Shown here: one piece after another, positions 14,954 through 23,376 of the stretch
Position numbering within the stretch: the first letter of the stretch is position 1
Layout: every line of letters starts with the position of its first letter
DNA from: a virus
Reading direction: 5' to 3' (one strand)
Length of the DNA: 40,696 bases
IMG/VR virus record: IMGVR_UViG_3300034073_001280
Span: 1 to 40,696 of that record
Made by a program: the position numbers and the translations under genes
The notes under the pieces: generated by a model
The model's input: the letters and a program-made list of their open reading frames with translations, nothing else
Database searches by the model: none
What the model was told of the DNA's origin: nothing

Positions 14954-15580
14954 TCAGAATGGATCGCTGTCGCTGTCACCATCTGAATCAACCGGAGGCT
15001 TCTTACCCTTCGGTGCTGCTACAGTCTTAGCCTTAGCAGGAACCTTGACCGTGCCCCCATTACCATCATCTGCTGAATCAAACTCGGAGCCACTTTCGTA
15101 ACCCGAACCCTCTGGCTTCACGTACTCAATCAAAGTATCAACCTTGACGTTCTTGAGTCGTGCAACTGGCCCCATCTTGGCATCATAGTGATCAACAGAG
15201 ATTTGTCCTTCAGAGCCATTAGCCACCAGAACAGAACTTGTGATTTCAACCAAAGTCTTACCCTTCTGCTGGAATACCTTCGGTGTGTACTGCGGAGGAA
15301 CAGGATTACCGTTAGCCAGCTTGGTGTTCTTGCGAAGAGTAATAATGTACTGCTTGCGTTGATCTGCGAATGGTGCAGGAATCTTGTAGATTTCCTCAAA
15401 CTCAGAAGTCTTTACCTCCTTGGCTTTTTGCTTTGGATAAGCATCGTTCCATTCATCTGCGTCATCTTCCGAGACAACAATGCTTGCCTTCCATTCAGTG
15501 CCCTTCTCTGCATCAAAGCAAGGCTTTGGGGTGTCAAGCTGCACGTATACTAGAGTGCCGGTGAGTTTAGAAATAGCCAT
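14954..15580 (-). CDS. Single-stranded DNA-binding protein-like, acidic C-terminal tail
   Basis: The N-terminal about 150 residues are beta-rich and compatible with an OB fold. A low-complexity linker of Gly, Lys, Pro and Ala follows. The C-terminus DSDGDSDSDPF is an acidic tail ending in Phe, the hallmark of SSB proteins (T7 gp2.5, bacterial SSB), used to recruit replication partners. It is 208 aa, close to gp2.5. Its position downstream of the polymerase fits. Assignment rests on tail and context more than on a specific fold motif. Confidence 0.78.
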   Translation of the reverse strand: MAISKLTGTLVYVQLDTPKPCFDAEKGTEWKASIVVSEDDADEWNDAYPKQKAKEVKTSEFEEIYKIPAPFADQRKQYIITLRKNTKLANGNPVPPQYTPKVFQQKGKTLVEITSSVLVANGSEGQISVDHYDAKMGPVARLKNVKVDTLIEYVKPEGSGYESGSEFDSADDGNGGTVKVPAKAKTVAAPKGKKPPVDSDGDSDSDPF

Positions 15581-15670
15581 GTGTATTTTCCCTTTCTTAT
15601 GTATTGGAAATGTGTTAACGAAAATGTGATTTTATGGAAGATCACGAACTTCTTTTCCGATTAAGAAATC

Positions 15671-15919
15671 TTACTTATTCAAATGCGTGCGCAATTCTTG
15701 CCAAATATCTCCAGCAGTCAGAGCCTGAAAATCAACACTCATCGGATCGTACTCTTCAAACTCTGGATTATGCGCAAGCTGATCCCCGACAGTAACTTCA
15801 GTAACAGTCCAATCATTTGTCATCAAAAGCCAAGCTGCAAGTTCAGACTTAGTTTGAAACGTAAGTTGAATTGACACAGGCTTAAAACCTTTTGTGTTTC
15901 CTACAATTTCTGCTTTCAT
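15671..15919 (-). CDS. Hypothetical protein, 82 aa
   Basis: Start ATG 15919 with AAAGGAG 5 nt upstream. An acidic mixed alpha/beta protein (MKAEIVGNTKGFKPVSIQLT at the N-terminus). It lies between the tRNA-like element and the SSB-like gene. Not recognised. Confidence 0.68.
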   Translation of the reverse strand: MKAEIVGNTKGFKPVSIQLTFQTKSELAAWLLMTNDWTVTEVTVGDQLAHNPEFEEYDPMSVDFQALTAGDIWQELRTHLNK

Positions 15920-15946
15920 ATCTTCTCCTTTCATTTAAAATCTAAA

Positions 15947-16021
15947 AGCAACGGGGTGTTCTCGAAGCACCGTCTTACGTCACATCCCTGTAATTTGCTC
16001 TACCAACTGAGCTACTGTTGC
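15947..16021 (-). ncRNA. tRNA-like element lacking a normal anticodon loop
   Basis: The minus strand has an acceptor GCAACAG/CCGTTGC (one A-C mismatch), then TA and a textbook D-arm GCTC-AGTTGGTA-GAGC. A T-arm GGTGC-TTCGAGA-ACACC has a mismatched closing pair. Between them the expected 5-7-5 anticodon arm cannot be formed. The best fold is TTACA-GGGA-TGTGA, a 5-bp stem capped by a GNRA tetraloop, with an 8-nt variable region. It is either a decayed tRNA pseudogene or a tRNA mimic that cannot decode. An extended -10 promoter lies 40 nt upstream. Confidence 0.6.
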
Positions 16022-16059
16022 ATAACCTGAAAGACGGCTAGACTTAGTCGTCGCCTTGA

Positions 16060-16088
16060 ATTATAGCACAGCTTCTTTACTCTGTGCA
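16060..16088 (-). promoter_or_regulatory. Extended -10 promoter reading into tRNA-like element and SSB-like gene
   Basis: On the minus strand TGC-TATAAT (16068-16060) is a perfect -10 with the TGn extension. A TGCACA (16088-16083) lies 17 nt upstream as a poor -35. It lies in the 86-bp non-coding gap before the gene ending at 16122. Confidence 0.62.
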
Positions 16089-16121
16089 ATCTTTTTCTTG
16101 CTGTGTTGTATTTTTGCTACT

Positions 16122-16370
16122 TCAATGTAAACCCTTACGCAGAGCAGCCGCAACCACGTTGCGTCCTTGCATATCCTGCCAAGTCTTAACCCATCGTACT
16201 CGCCAATACAACTCAATAGCTTTCCGAGGACGTTTAAGCCAACGTTCAAAGCGCTTGTAACCTTTCTTTGGGTCAGGGATGCAACCTGGGGTTACACCGA
16301 AAGTACGGTTCCTGATCATCTTATCACGAGGACTCTGTTTTGTCCAAATCTTTTGTTGATACTTGTGCAT
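16122..16370 (-). CDS. Hypothetical highly basic protein, 82 aa
   Basis: Rich in Arg, Lys and Trp (KKGYKRFERWLKRPRKAIEL), with a predicted pI well above 10, so nucleic-acid contact is plausible. The start ATG overlaps the upstream stop as TAATG. No known domain. Confidence 0.68.
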   Translation of the reverse strand: MHKYQQKIWTKQSPRDKMIRNRTFGVTPGCIPDPKKGYKRFERWLKRPRKAIELYWRVRWVKTWQDMQGRNVVAAALRKGLH

Positions 16371-16576
16371 TAGTATGCCTTGGAAAATTCTTCATAACTG
16401 TAGTCGTCAGTCTTCCACTCCAAAACATAGGTAATTCCCGGATTGTAGTAGTCTCCGTCTGATGCAGTACAAATGGACAGATTACTCTTGACAACCTCTC
16501 CGATCAGTTCCTTCATGAATTCAGGGTCTTGCTGTGCAAGATCACGGAGTGCTTCTTTAAGTTCTTGTCTGTTCAT
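16370..16576 (-). CDS. Hypothetical protein, 68 aa
   Basis: Start ATG 16576, with GGAAAGGGAATGAG before it, begins MNRQELKEALRDLAQQDPEF. The N-terminal half is helical and the C-terminal half aromatic-rich. The longer upstream extension would overlap the 55-aa gene and is not preferred. Confidence 0.66.
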   Translation of the reverse strand: MNRQELKEALRDLAQQDPEFMKELIGEVVKSNLSICTASDGDYYNPGITYVLEWKTDDYSYEEFSKAY

Positions 16577-16577
16577 C

Positions 16578-16745
16578 TCATTCCCTTTCCGTAGCAAGTT
16601 TATCAATCGAATTCTCCCAGCAAACGAGGGCAAGTTTCATCAGGTCGGAACGAGGGATGCTGATTCGCTGGAGTTCTGTTCCTGAGGAGGATAACTTGAT
16701 TATACAGGAGAATTCACTGCAATAGAAGTAGTGGAAGTGTGTCAT
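16578..16745 (-). CDS. Hypothetical protein, 55 aa, coupled to DNA polymerase
   Basis: The ATG at 16745 overlaps the polymerase stop (ATGA). The product begins MTHFHYFYCSEFSCIIKL and ends KLATERE. It ends with TGA one base before the next ATG. It has no own Shine-Dalgarno and depends on coupling. Not recognised. Confidence 0.62.
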   Translation of the reverse strand: MTHFHYFYCSEFSCIIKLSSSGTELQRISIPRSDLMKLALVCWENSIDKLATERE

Positions 16746-18940
16746 TGTGGTTTTTCCGTCACTTTACGAATTACAAGCTTTTCGGCTTCCTGCACATAGT
16801 AATCAAAGTCAACATCACCGTCGAAATCTTTCATATTGTTGCATGTTTTGACTTTCCATTGCGAGTCAATTGACAACCTACGATCTGACTTATCTTCTGA
16901 ATCAGGAAGTGCTTTCATCAATTTCACTAGCTTACCACCGTTCTTAGACGGATAGTATCGGCAGATTCTCTGTTGCTCAACATCAACACCTTCATCGGAT
17001 ACTAACACGAGTTTGGAACTCTTGTCAACTTTGGTGCGAAGCATGAAATCGAACTTATTACCTTTAGCAAAGTGCTCTCGGACAAATGACTCAATTTCTT
17101 CACCTTTCACCATTGCAGCTTCAGCAGCCATCGGGATGACCAACGAAGACTGATTCTGGTGCCAGCCAAGACCTTCGTACTGATAAGCCCCCTTGCGCTT
17201 TACACCACCTTTCTTGTAGATTGCTAAGTAAGAGTTTACATCACGAATCATCATTCTTTCGTATTCTACAAACTCAAGTTCCAAACCAACATCTGATTCC
17301 CATTTCTTGCACACAGCAGAGTACTCATCTTCCTTGTCTCTTGGTAGGGCGACAGTTAGACCATCTGTGTTCAACTGAACAAGTTTCAGTCCTTCAATTT
17401 CCAGAAGTCTTTCCGCAAGCATCAACAACGACAATTGACCATTGACAGTAATCTTCATTGTGTACATCGGATCATAGAACACGCTGTATTGGTTATTTGA
17501 GTCCCCGTAAACAGAGTTCAATGCAAGCTTTAGCATTGCATTTTCAGGTGTACCTTTCGCATAGGACTTACGTTGTTCGTACACATCCAAGTAAATGTCA
17601 CAAAACTCCTCTCCTAGATGTTCAGGGTACACACGATTGCTGATTGCGATGTTAGGGTACATTGAACTTACATCGGCGTCGAGAATCTTGTATTTGCTAG
17701 TTTCCCTTACAAGCTTTTCAGACAAGCTAGCATGAATACCTCCTACACCAAAGTCAACGCGAAGACCATCCAAAAGAATGTTCAATGTCTCAGCTACTCG
17801 ATAGCAACCCCAGTAGGATTTCTTCGGTACACGAACCTTTTTCGGTTTCTTTGTGAAATCAGGTGAGCCTTCAGAATCCAAAGGGTACTCCGTTACGTGA
17901 TTACCTTCACTGTCAAACAAGTACTCTGTAGCTTTCAGTTCTTCTTCTTCAATCCATCCACAAGGATGTTCCTTTAGAAAGACTTCACGATCTTTTTCAG
18001 AAGGAACTCCCTTGAACTTCTTTCGCTTTACTGTCATCTCTGCGTACTGAGCAACTTCACCTAGACGATGTTCTTCAATGTCAGAGAATACACCTTTGGT
18101 TTCTGAAATAGTTTGTTCACTAAACCATTCCTTCACTGCAATGCACTCTGGTCGCTTGAAGTCATAATAACTAAACAAGCACTCACCAATGTTAATCTTT
18201 GATCGTGGTGTTTGTTTGAGTACTTTTTTACCGTTCTTGAACGTATGAAGTTTTACACCTCTGTTTTCAAGTTCCATCTGAAAGTAATCTTTACCAATCT
18301 TACCGTCATTGTGATTTAGAAAACTCTTTCCGTACTTTTCAGTAAGCTGAAAACGAAATTCAATCTGAGGGATCGACTGATGCAGAAACAATCGAGTTGC
18401 CTCAACATCATGCTCGTTGTAGAAGATGATATCTGCAATCATTTCTTCCGTAAGTTCCGAATGAATGTCATACGGTAAGTCTTCTAGGTTGTCCATGCGC
18501 AGATTGAATTCAATCAACTTCAGGCTTGTCATGCGATTGCGGTTGTCAAAGTGATGAACTTTGAACAAGTCAATTTGCTTTACGTACTGATCTTCGTACT
18601 TTACCGTATTACCAAACCCCTCTCCGCGAAAAGAATCAATCTGTTTTTGTGCAAGTTCAAAAACATAAGAAGCAATTGCTCTACCTGATTTTGGTAACTT
18701 TGATCGCTTGTCTATGAGTTGTTGAATAATAGGCCAGTCAAATTGATTGGAGTTGAACCCAACTAGATAATAGTCGTTGTCGTGCAGATAGTCCAAGCAC
18801 TTGAAGATTCCTTCAATTTCATTCTTAAACTTAGAACAAGAGAAAGTCTTCTTGAACTTTCCGTCTGCGCGAACAACGCTGAAGGTGAATACTTCTTTGT
18901 ATGTTTCGATGTCAAAAACAAAAAGACTTTCTAATTTCAT
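16742..18940 (-). CDS. Family B DNA polymerase with proofreading exonuclease
   Basis: This is the replicative polymerase, 732 aa. Exonuclease motifs are Exo I Asp10-Ile-Glu12, Exo II N63-S-N-Q-F-D68 and Exo III Tyr174-x3-Asp178. Polymerase motifs are motif A DVSSMYPN (Asp423), motif B KLALNSVYG (471-479) and motif C NTDG (Asp526), where the usual DTD is reduced to T-D. All catalytic acids appear present. Pairing a family B polymerase with a T7-gp4-like primase-helicase is a mixed replisome. AAGGAGTAAA precedes the ATG. Confidence 0.94.
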   Translation of the reverse strand: MKLESLFVFDIETYKEVFTFSVVRADGKFKKTFSCSKFKNEIEGIFKCLDYLHDNDYYLVGFNSNQFDWPIIQQLIDKRSKLPKSGRAIASYVFELAQKQIDSFRGEGFGNTVKYEDQYVKQIDLFKVHHFDNRNRMTSLKLIEFNLRMDNLEDLPYDIHSELTEEMIADIIFYNEHDVEATRLFLHQSIPQIEFRFQLTEKYGKSFLNHNDGKIGKDYFQMELENRGVKLHTFKNGKKVLKQTPRSKINIGECLFSYYDFKRPECIAVKEWFSEQTISETKGVFSDIEEHRLGEVAQYAEMTVKRKKFKGVPSEKDREVFLKEHPCGWIEEEELKATEYLFDSEGNHVTEYPLDSEGSPDFTKKPKKVRVPKKSYWGCYRVAETLNILLDGLRVDFGVGGIHASLSEKLVRETSKYKILDADVSSMYPNIAISNRVYPEHLGEEFCDIYLDVYEQRKSYAKGTPENAMLKLALNSVYGDSNNQYSVFYDPMYTMKITVNGQLSLLMLAERLLEIEGLKLVQLNTDGLTVALPRDKEDEYSAVCKKWESDVGLELEFVEYERMMIRDVNSYLAIYKKGGVKRKGAYQYEGLGWHQNQSSLVIPMAAEAAMVKGEEIESFVREHFAKGNKFDFMLRTKVDKSSKLVLVSDEGVDVEQQRICRYYPSKNGGKLVKLMKALPDSEDKSDRRLSIDSQWKVKTCNNMKDFDGDVDFDYYVQEAEKLVIRKVTEKPQ

Positions 18941-18958
18941 TTTACTCCTTAATCTTGC

Positions 18959-19900
18959 TTAATCTATTTGAACAATTCCATTTGTGTCAAAGACTACATA
19001 CTTTAACAAAGCATCGTAAACTTTGTCATCTAACATGTGCTTGTATTCATCTGCAACCCTCTTAATCAAGGCTTCTTTTCCTGCTTTGTAAGCAAAGAAA
19101 GCATCTGCTGGATTAGAATAGTAGCCGAAGTATAGTTCTTTTCCATTATCATGACAAGTCGCAGTGTAGCCTATCACCCTGTTAAATTTATCCTTAATTC
19201 TTTTTACACCAAGAGGCGTATCTGAATGCACGTTTGTTTTAGTTATCAGTAACTTATTAATTCTTTGAGGTACAAGTGTACAGTGATCTTCTGAGTAAAT
19301 TTTGTTTCCTCTGACGATGATATCTTTATCAAGATTGTACCCCATGTTTCCGTACTGCTTTCTTTTGGTACACCACTCAGCAAATATTTGATAATTTAAC
19401 CAATCAGGACTCACGGTAACATCTTCATACGTTGGATGTTCTTTTTTATAAATAGGACAATACGCACGCTGCATCATTTTAGACCAATAATGATGAGCCT
19501 TAATTTTCGTTGAGTAATCTCCTACTCCAACAAATCCCATCCCATGAATGGCCGGATAATACGGATTCCATACGTTGCCAATTCGGATGTTTCCTTTTTG
19601 TGCAACAACAGTATTTCCGTCTTCGAATCTACAAAGGACTTTTTCTCCTCCAAGTAATTCAACAACCTCGAACTTACCCGAGTTTGAATCTCTGACTTGT
19701 CCCACTTCAATTTTAATATCAGAAGCCCACAAGCAACCGCACGAACGTGTTGAATTTGTTTTCTTTGTGAGATTACCTGCGGAAACATTTACTACATTGC
19801 CACAATCGCAGACACATTCCCACTTAACGGGTTTATGACCCGACACCCTTACCGCTGTAAGTCTTTCAAATCTCTTACCTGTTAAGTCTATAAGTTTCAT
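18959..19900 (-). CDS. Putative homing endonuclease-like protein with N-terminal zinc motif
   Basis: At 313 aa it has an N-terminal Cys cluster (Cys29, Cys31, Cys33, Cys54, Cys56; CVCDCGN...SCGC), typical of phage homing proteins. Its core is shared with the 12144-12893 product. The C-terminal FGYYSNPADAFFAYKAGKEA is an AP2-like or integrase-like DNA-binding end. It is inserted between the DNA polymerase and primase-helicase genes, where homing genes commonly sit. AAAGGATTTG precedes the ATG. I cannot point to a verified nuclease active site. Confidence 0.75.
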   Translation of the reverse strand: MKLIDLTGKRFERLTAVRVSGHKPVKWECVCDCGNVVNVSAGNLTKKTNSTRSCGCLWASDIKIEVGQVRDSNSGKFEVVELLGGEKVLCRFEDGNTVVAQKGNIRIGNVWNPYYPAIHGMGFVGVGDYSTKIKAHHYWSKMMQRAYCPIYKKEHPTYEDVTVSPDWLNYQIFAEWCTKRKQYGNMGYNLDKDIIVRGNKIYSEDHCTLVPQRINKLLITKTNVHSDTPLGVKRIKDKFNRVIGYTATCHDNGKELYFGYYSNPADAFFAYKAGKEALIKRVADEYKHMLDDKVYDALLKYVVFDTNGIVQID

Positions 19901-19926
19901 ATTTACAAATCCTTTCTTGTTTCAAT

Positions 19927-21651
19927 TTATCCTGCGTTTTCGTTTAACCAATCATCTAAATTATGCAGTCTCGCTGTTTGGTTGTCGTAGTAAACAGCAC
20001 CTGCTGGGCCAGTAATACCGTATAGTCTATTCTTTGTGACCGAAATCTCTGTGGTGTTGCGTAAAATCGGGTCGTCTGACATTTTATCCCTTTTCAATAA
20101 GATATTAGCACTAGCTGATTTAATAATAGTGCTTGACCCCATAATGTTGCTTTCATGATCACCCCCAGACTGACCGGCAGGGGTCTTCCTCATATGATTA
20201 ATCAGGCACAGTGTTGTTCCGTGAGATTTAATAAGCCCCTTTGCCCATTTCATGAAAAGAGCCTGTTCTTCGTTTGATAGACCATCGAGTACATCTTGCA
20301 ACGGATCAAGAATGATAATCTTTACTCCACAACCAACTACAAGTTCTTCAATCGCAGCTTGAATGTCTTCTACAGAACCATCTCTGTTATCAAGAAGATA
20401 AAAGCGCGGTGAACCATCTTCTTTCAGAAATAACTGATTCGCTTTACCTTTAATCTCATCTGATTTCAAAAAGCGCAAACGCTCGTCCATGTCAGCAATC
20501 AAAGAAATCTTGCGATGAATATATTGACCCAGAAGGGCTTCTCCGTACTGAGAAGAATCAAGTTCCATCGATACTACACCTACCGTATGCGGAGAGTTAA
20601 AAATCCAATACTCAACCATAGAGTTCACAAGGGTTGTTTTTCCTAGACCTGTATCTGCTGCTATGTTAATGATAGCATTGCCGGGCATACCACCCACAAA
20701 CATCTCATTGAGTTTACCCATCCAAGGTGGAAACGGTGTCTTTTCTACAGATGCCTGTTGCAGGATTTTATCATAAAGATCAGAAGAAGCCATTATTCCA
20801 ACCGGAACATACGCTTTAGCATTATAGAAATCACTGATAAACTGCTTTTCTTTACCTTTCAAAAGCATTTCATTAGGGTCTTTCAACGACCAGTTAGCAA
20901 TGAAAGTCTTCCCCTTTGGAAGAACGGCAATAATCTTTTCAATTGCGGCCTTACCAGCATCATCCGTATCCATACCAATCACGATCTTGGAGTAACCATC
21001 GAACCAAGAGTACTGATTGGCAATCTGCTTTGCACAGCCCGTTTCTCCTACTGTTGGTGATACCACCACGGGTTCAAAGTCCCAACCTTTAGAAACGTAA
21101 TAATCCTTCAACATCTGATAAGCAGCGAGTTGGTCTTCTTCCCCGCCGACAATCAGACATACTTTACCACCGTTCTTGAAACGGAATTGACCGAACAGAT
21201 CGCAAGAGTTTCCTGTGTTACCGATGCTTCCTCCAAAGTTCTTAGGATGACCCCTGCGCTTCCATCCTGTGAGTTCTCCTTCGGTTGTACAGGGATAGTA
21301 ACGTGCGAGTACCTCGTCTGACGCATCTAGTTCAGTGCGTACTCCGAACACTTTCAGTACATCATCACGAATACCTCGATATCCACCAGCAGTTAGACCT
21401 GTTTTCCCTTTGAGGGATTCTGTTTCTTCTGGTGTAACTGAAGCCTTTACTTTTTCTGTCATTTCATCCTTTCCTTTTACTTTGACTTTTTTATTCTTAG
21501 AATAACTTTTTCGTTCCTGTTTATATTCTTCGCTAGGAATGGTTTTTGTACATACGAAGCAATGCGATGATGAATCGTCATACACAGCCAAACCGTCACT
21601 ACTGCCGCAGTCTGGACAGGATGTGTGTTTAACAAAATTTGCTATTTTCAA
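19927..21651 (-). CDS. Bifunctional DNA primase-helicase (T7 gp4-like)
   Basis: At 574 aa, an N-terminal zinc ribbon (Cys12, Cys15, Cys31, Cys34) selects primer sites. The TOPRIM primase domain has GGEED (Glu171) and GMDTDD (Asp228, Asp230). A RecA-like hexameric helicase carries Walker A ADTGLGKT (332-339) and Walker B KIIILDPLQD, followed by LCLINHMRKTP. The annotated start is TTG 21651, only 1 nt after a strong AAGGAGG. An in-frame ATA two codons later has ideal 7-nt spacing. An internal ATG with ribosome site exists at codon 64. Confidence 0.93.
   Translation of the reverse strand: MKIANFVKHTSCPDCGSSDGLAVYDDSSSHCFVCTKTIPSEEYKQERKSYSKNKKVKVKGKDEMTEKVKASVTPEETESLKGKTGLTAGGYRGIRDDVLKVFGVRTELDASDEVLARYYPCTTEGELTGWKRRGHPKNFGGSIGNTGNSCDLFGQFRFKNGGKVCLIVGGEEDQLAAYQMLKDYYVSKGWDFEPVVVSPTVGETGCAKQIANQYSWFDGYSKIVIGMDTDDAGKAAIEKIIAVLPKGKTFIANWSLKDPNEMLLKGKEKQFISDFYNAKAYVPVGIMASSDLYDKILQQASVEKTPFPPWMGKLNEMFVGGMPGNAIINIAADTGLGKTTLVNSMVEYWIFNSPHTVGVVSMELDSSQYGEALLGQYIHRKISLIADMDERLRFLKSDEIKGKANQLFLKEDGSPRFYLLDNRDGSVEDIQAAIEELVVGCGVKIIILDPLQDVLDGLSNEEQALFMKWAKGLIKSHGTTLCLINHMRKTPAGQSGGDHESNIMGSSTIIKSASANILLKRDKMSDDPILRNTTEISVTKNRLYGITGPAGAVYYDNQTARLHNLDDWLNENAG
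21460..21477 (-). promoter_or_regulatory. Internal translation start for a helicase-only product
   Basis: On the minus strand GGAAAGGATGAA precedes the in-frame ATG at 21462 (codon 64 of the primase-helicase). This would give a 511-aa protein lacking the zinc ribbon, as T7 gene 4B does from its own internal start at the same codon number. Confidence 0.55.
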
Positions 21652-21657
21652 TCCTCC

Positions 21658-22209
21658 TTAACCAACATTCAAAAGAGAAAACATTTTCTTACCGTAAGTG
21701 GGTTTGAAGCTGATATAACCTAATTCAAAATAATCACGAATTGCTTGTGAAGTCAGCTTCACCTTGCAATCAGCTAAATCCTTAATAAGTTCAATCACGG
21801 ACTTCAATGCTTTATTGTTATTTTCACAATACCACTGAAAGAATTCTGATGATTGTCGGAAACCTTTTTCATTTTCAAATTCCTCAATCTCTCGTTTGTA
21901 TTCATCTAACGACCAATTATGAAGTTCTACAAAAGTGTAACGCCAATACTGAGGATCACTGAATTCTCCGGTGTCATTGTTCTTTACTAAGTAATGATAA
22001 CACATTGTGCACTTGTCGTCATCAAATGTACGCAAACCAAGCACCAGTGAAACACCTGTGTTTTGACCTAATTCTTTGTACTTCTCGCAGTAATCAATCA
22101 CGTTGTCAAAACAAGCTCCCGCCTTACCTTCTGCGTGCTCAACAAGTTTACCAAAATGAGATATCTCATATTTATAAGTGTCTGCTTGGTTAATCTTCAC
22201 AATGTCCAT
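21658..22209 (-). CDS. Hypothetical protein, 183 aa, upstream of primase-helicase
   Basis: Start taken as ATG 22209 (MDIVKINQADTYKY), within the end of the upstream gene and preceded by GGAGAAGG. A GTG three codons on is an alternative. The protein is acidic and rich in Tyr, Phe and Glu. The CTMCYHYL segment has two Cys but no full zinc motif. Not recognised; its stop lies just before the helicase ribosome site. Confidence 0.7.
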   Translation of the reverse strand: MDIVKINQADTYKYEISHFGKLVEHAEGKAGACFDNVIDYCEKYKELGQNTGVSLVLGLRTFDDDKCTMCYHYLVKNNDTGEFSDPQYWRYTFVELHNWSLDEYKREIEEFENEKGFRQSSEFFQWYCENNNKALKSVIELIKDLADCKVKLTSQAIRDYFELGYISFKPTYGKKMFSLLNVG

Positions 22210-22429
22210 CCTTCTCCAAAATAGCCTTATAAGCAAAGTACAAGTACTCCAACGCAGCATAATCTAGGTTAAACACCTGATCTGCTTCCGTTGAAACATA
22301 ACTCTTGCGTTTCACGAAGTACCCGTTCCCGTTATCCGTAAGAATCAACAAGTCCTTGACATTCGAGCAATAACCCTCACCAGCTTGAACCTTGATCTTA
22401 TCGCCTTTGAATTTAACTTTTACTGTCAT
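22190..22429 (-). CDS. Hypothetical protein, 79 aa
   Basis: A beta-rich N-terminal half (VKVKFKGDKIKVQAGEGYC) is followed by a helical tail. It starts 4 bp after the preceding gene's stop and overlaps the next by 20 bp. Not recognised. Confidence 0.66.
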   Translation of the reverse strand: MTVKVKFKGDKIKVQAGEGYCSNVKDLLILTDNGNGYFVKRKSYVSTEADQVFNLDYAALEYLYFAYKAILEKDGHCED

Positions 22430-22432
22430 AGT

Positions 22433-22780
22433 TTATTCCTCCCACTTGCGGTAATAAGGCTTCTCCAGAAACAACCAAAAGCACTCAACCTCTTGTTCAA
22501 TCTCAGCAATAGTGCTGTCTTGATTCATGATAAACGTCATGTCCAACGTCATCTTATCTCCTCGCTGAAATTGTACTTCAGGTTGAAAACCCACAGGCGG
22601 CAAGGCAGGGTTGCGACTGTAGTACTCATGCTTTGAGTGCTCGTACACCCAAATGTCAATGAAGTACTTCTTACCCTCTGAATCATCGAAGCGTTTCTGC
22701 AGGAGGAAGTCCGCGTTATTGTATGCATGATTGTCGTAGCGTTTGTAGCCAGCGTCAAGCCAGTCTTGGATTGTTAGCAT
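22433..22780 (-). CDS. Hypothetical protein, 115 aa
   Basis: An alpha/beta protein with many aromatic residues (YKRYDNHAYNNADFLLQKRF, FWLFLEKPYYRKW). It overlaps the upstream gene by 7 bp. No motif found. Confidence 0.7.
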   Translation of the reverse strand: MLTIQDWLDAGYKRYDNHAYNNADFLLQKRFDDSEGKKYFIDIWVYEHSKHEYYSRNPALPPVGFQPEVQFQRGDKMTLDMTFIMNQDSTIAEIEQEVECFWLFLEKPYYRKWEE

Positions 22781-23169
22781 TGGTTTTCCTTCCTAAACAA
22801 TTGCTCATTCCTAAACATCTCCAAGATATACTCAGGAAGATGCGTCTGTGTATCAAGTATAGCCTCTAAATGATCATCCGTCAAATCCTTCAGCAGTGTA
22901 TAAACCCCTTCAGGCTGCGAGAAGTTCTTTCCGTAGGACTTCCAGATAAAGACTTCTCTGATCTTCTCGTGAGGGGCATCAGCATAAAGCGTCAAGTCTT
23001 CTGGAGGTACTGTATTGATAGAACATCTTTGGTAATCCGCGCCTCCATCAAGAATATACCATTCCTTAGATACGGCATCAAAGTGTTCGCAATAGTCATG
23101 CCTGTGTCGGCTATGTAGAAGCGTACCGTCTGGTGTCTTCCATGCTGAGTAGATTAATTGTCGTTGCAT
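22774..23169 (-). CDS. Conserved phage protein of unknown function, 131 aa
   Basis: Start ATG 23169 (MQRQLIYSAWKTPDGT), preceded by GAAAGG. The longer frame runs through the previous gene. The stretch TPDGTLLHSRHRHDYCEHFD, followed by a Tyr/Asp-rich DGG segment, is one I have seen in several unrelated phages. It has no assigned activity that I know of. Confidence 0.74.
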   Translation of the reverse strand: MQRQLIYSAWKTPDGTLLHSRHRHDYCEHFDAVSKEWYILDGGADYQRCSINTVPPEDLTLYADAPHEKIREVFIWKSYGKNFSQPEGVYTLLKDLTDDHLEAILDTQTHLPEYILEMFRNEQLFRKENQC

Positions 23170-23375
23170 AGTGTACCTTTCTTCCAATCTTCCTCGGTAA
23201 TAACTCTTACTCGCTTGTACTTCAAAGATTCTGACATAAGACCATACCACTCTTCAGGACGACAAATCCAATAGTCCTCGTCCCATTCAAAAACTTCTTG
23301 AAGTTTCTTACCGTTCAGGTAAACATTTACGTCAACCATTTTAGTTTGACCAAAGCTTGTACAAGGTGCTTTCAT
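23154..23375 (-). CDS. Hypothetical protein, 73 aa
   Basis: A mixed-charge protein with a Trp-rich middle (FEWDEDYWICRPEEWYG). It overlaps the next gene by 16 bp in another frame and is separated from the preceding stop by 1 bp. Not recognised. Confidence 0.66.
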   Translation of the reverse strand: MKAPCTSFGQTKMVDVNVYLNGKKLQEVFEWDEDYWICRPEEWYGLMSESLKYKRVRVITEEDWKKGTLCNDN

Positions 23376-23376
23376 A

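Noticed and set aside
15130-15399. Open frames opposite or within the SSB-like gene on both strands
   Set aside because: They are shadows of a well-supported coding gene with an intact acidic tail.
16061-16249. 62-aa minus-strand frame overlapping the end of the basic 82-aa gene
   Set aside because: It covers the promoter at 16060-16088 and most of another gene; no start signal.
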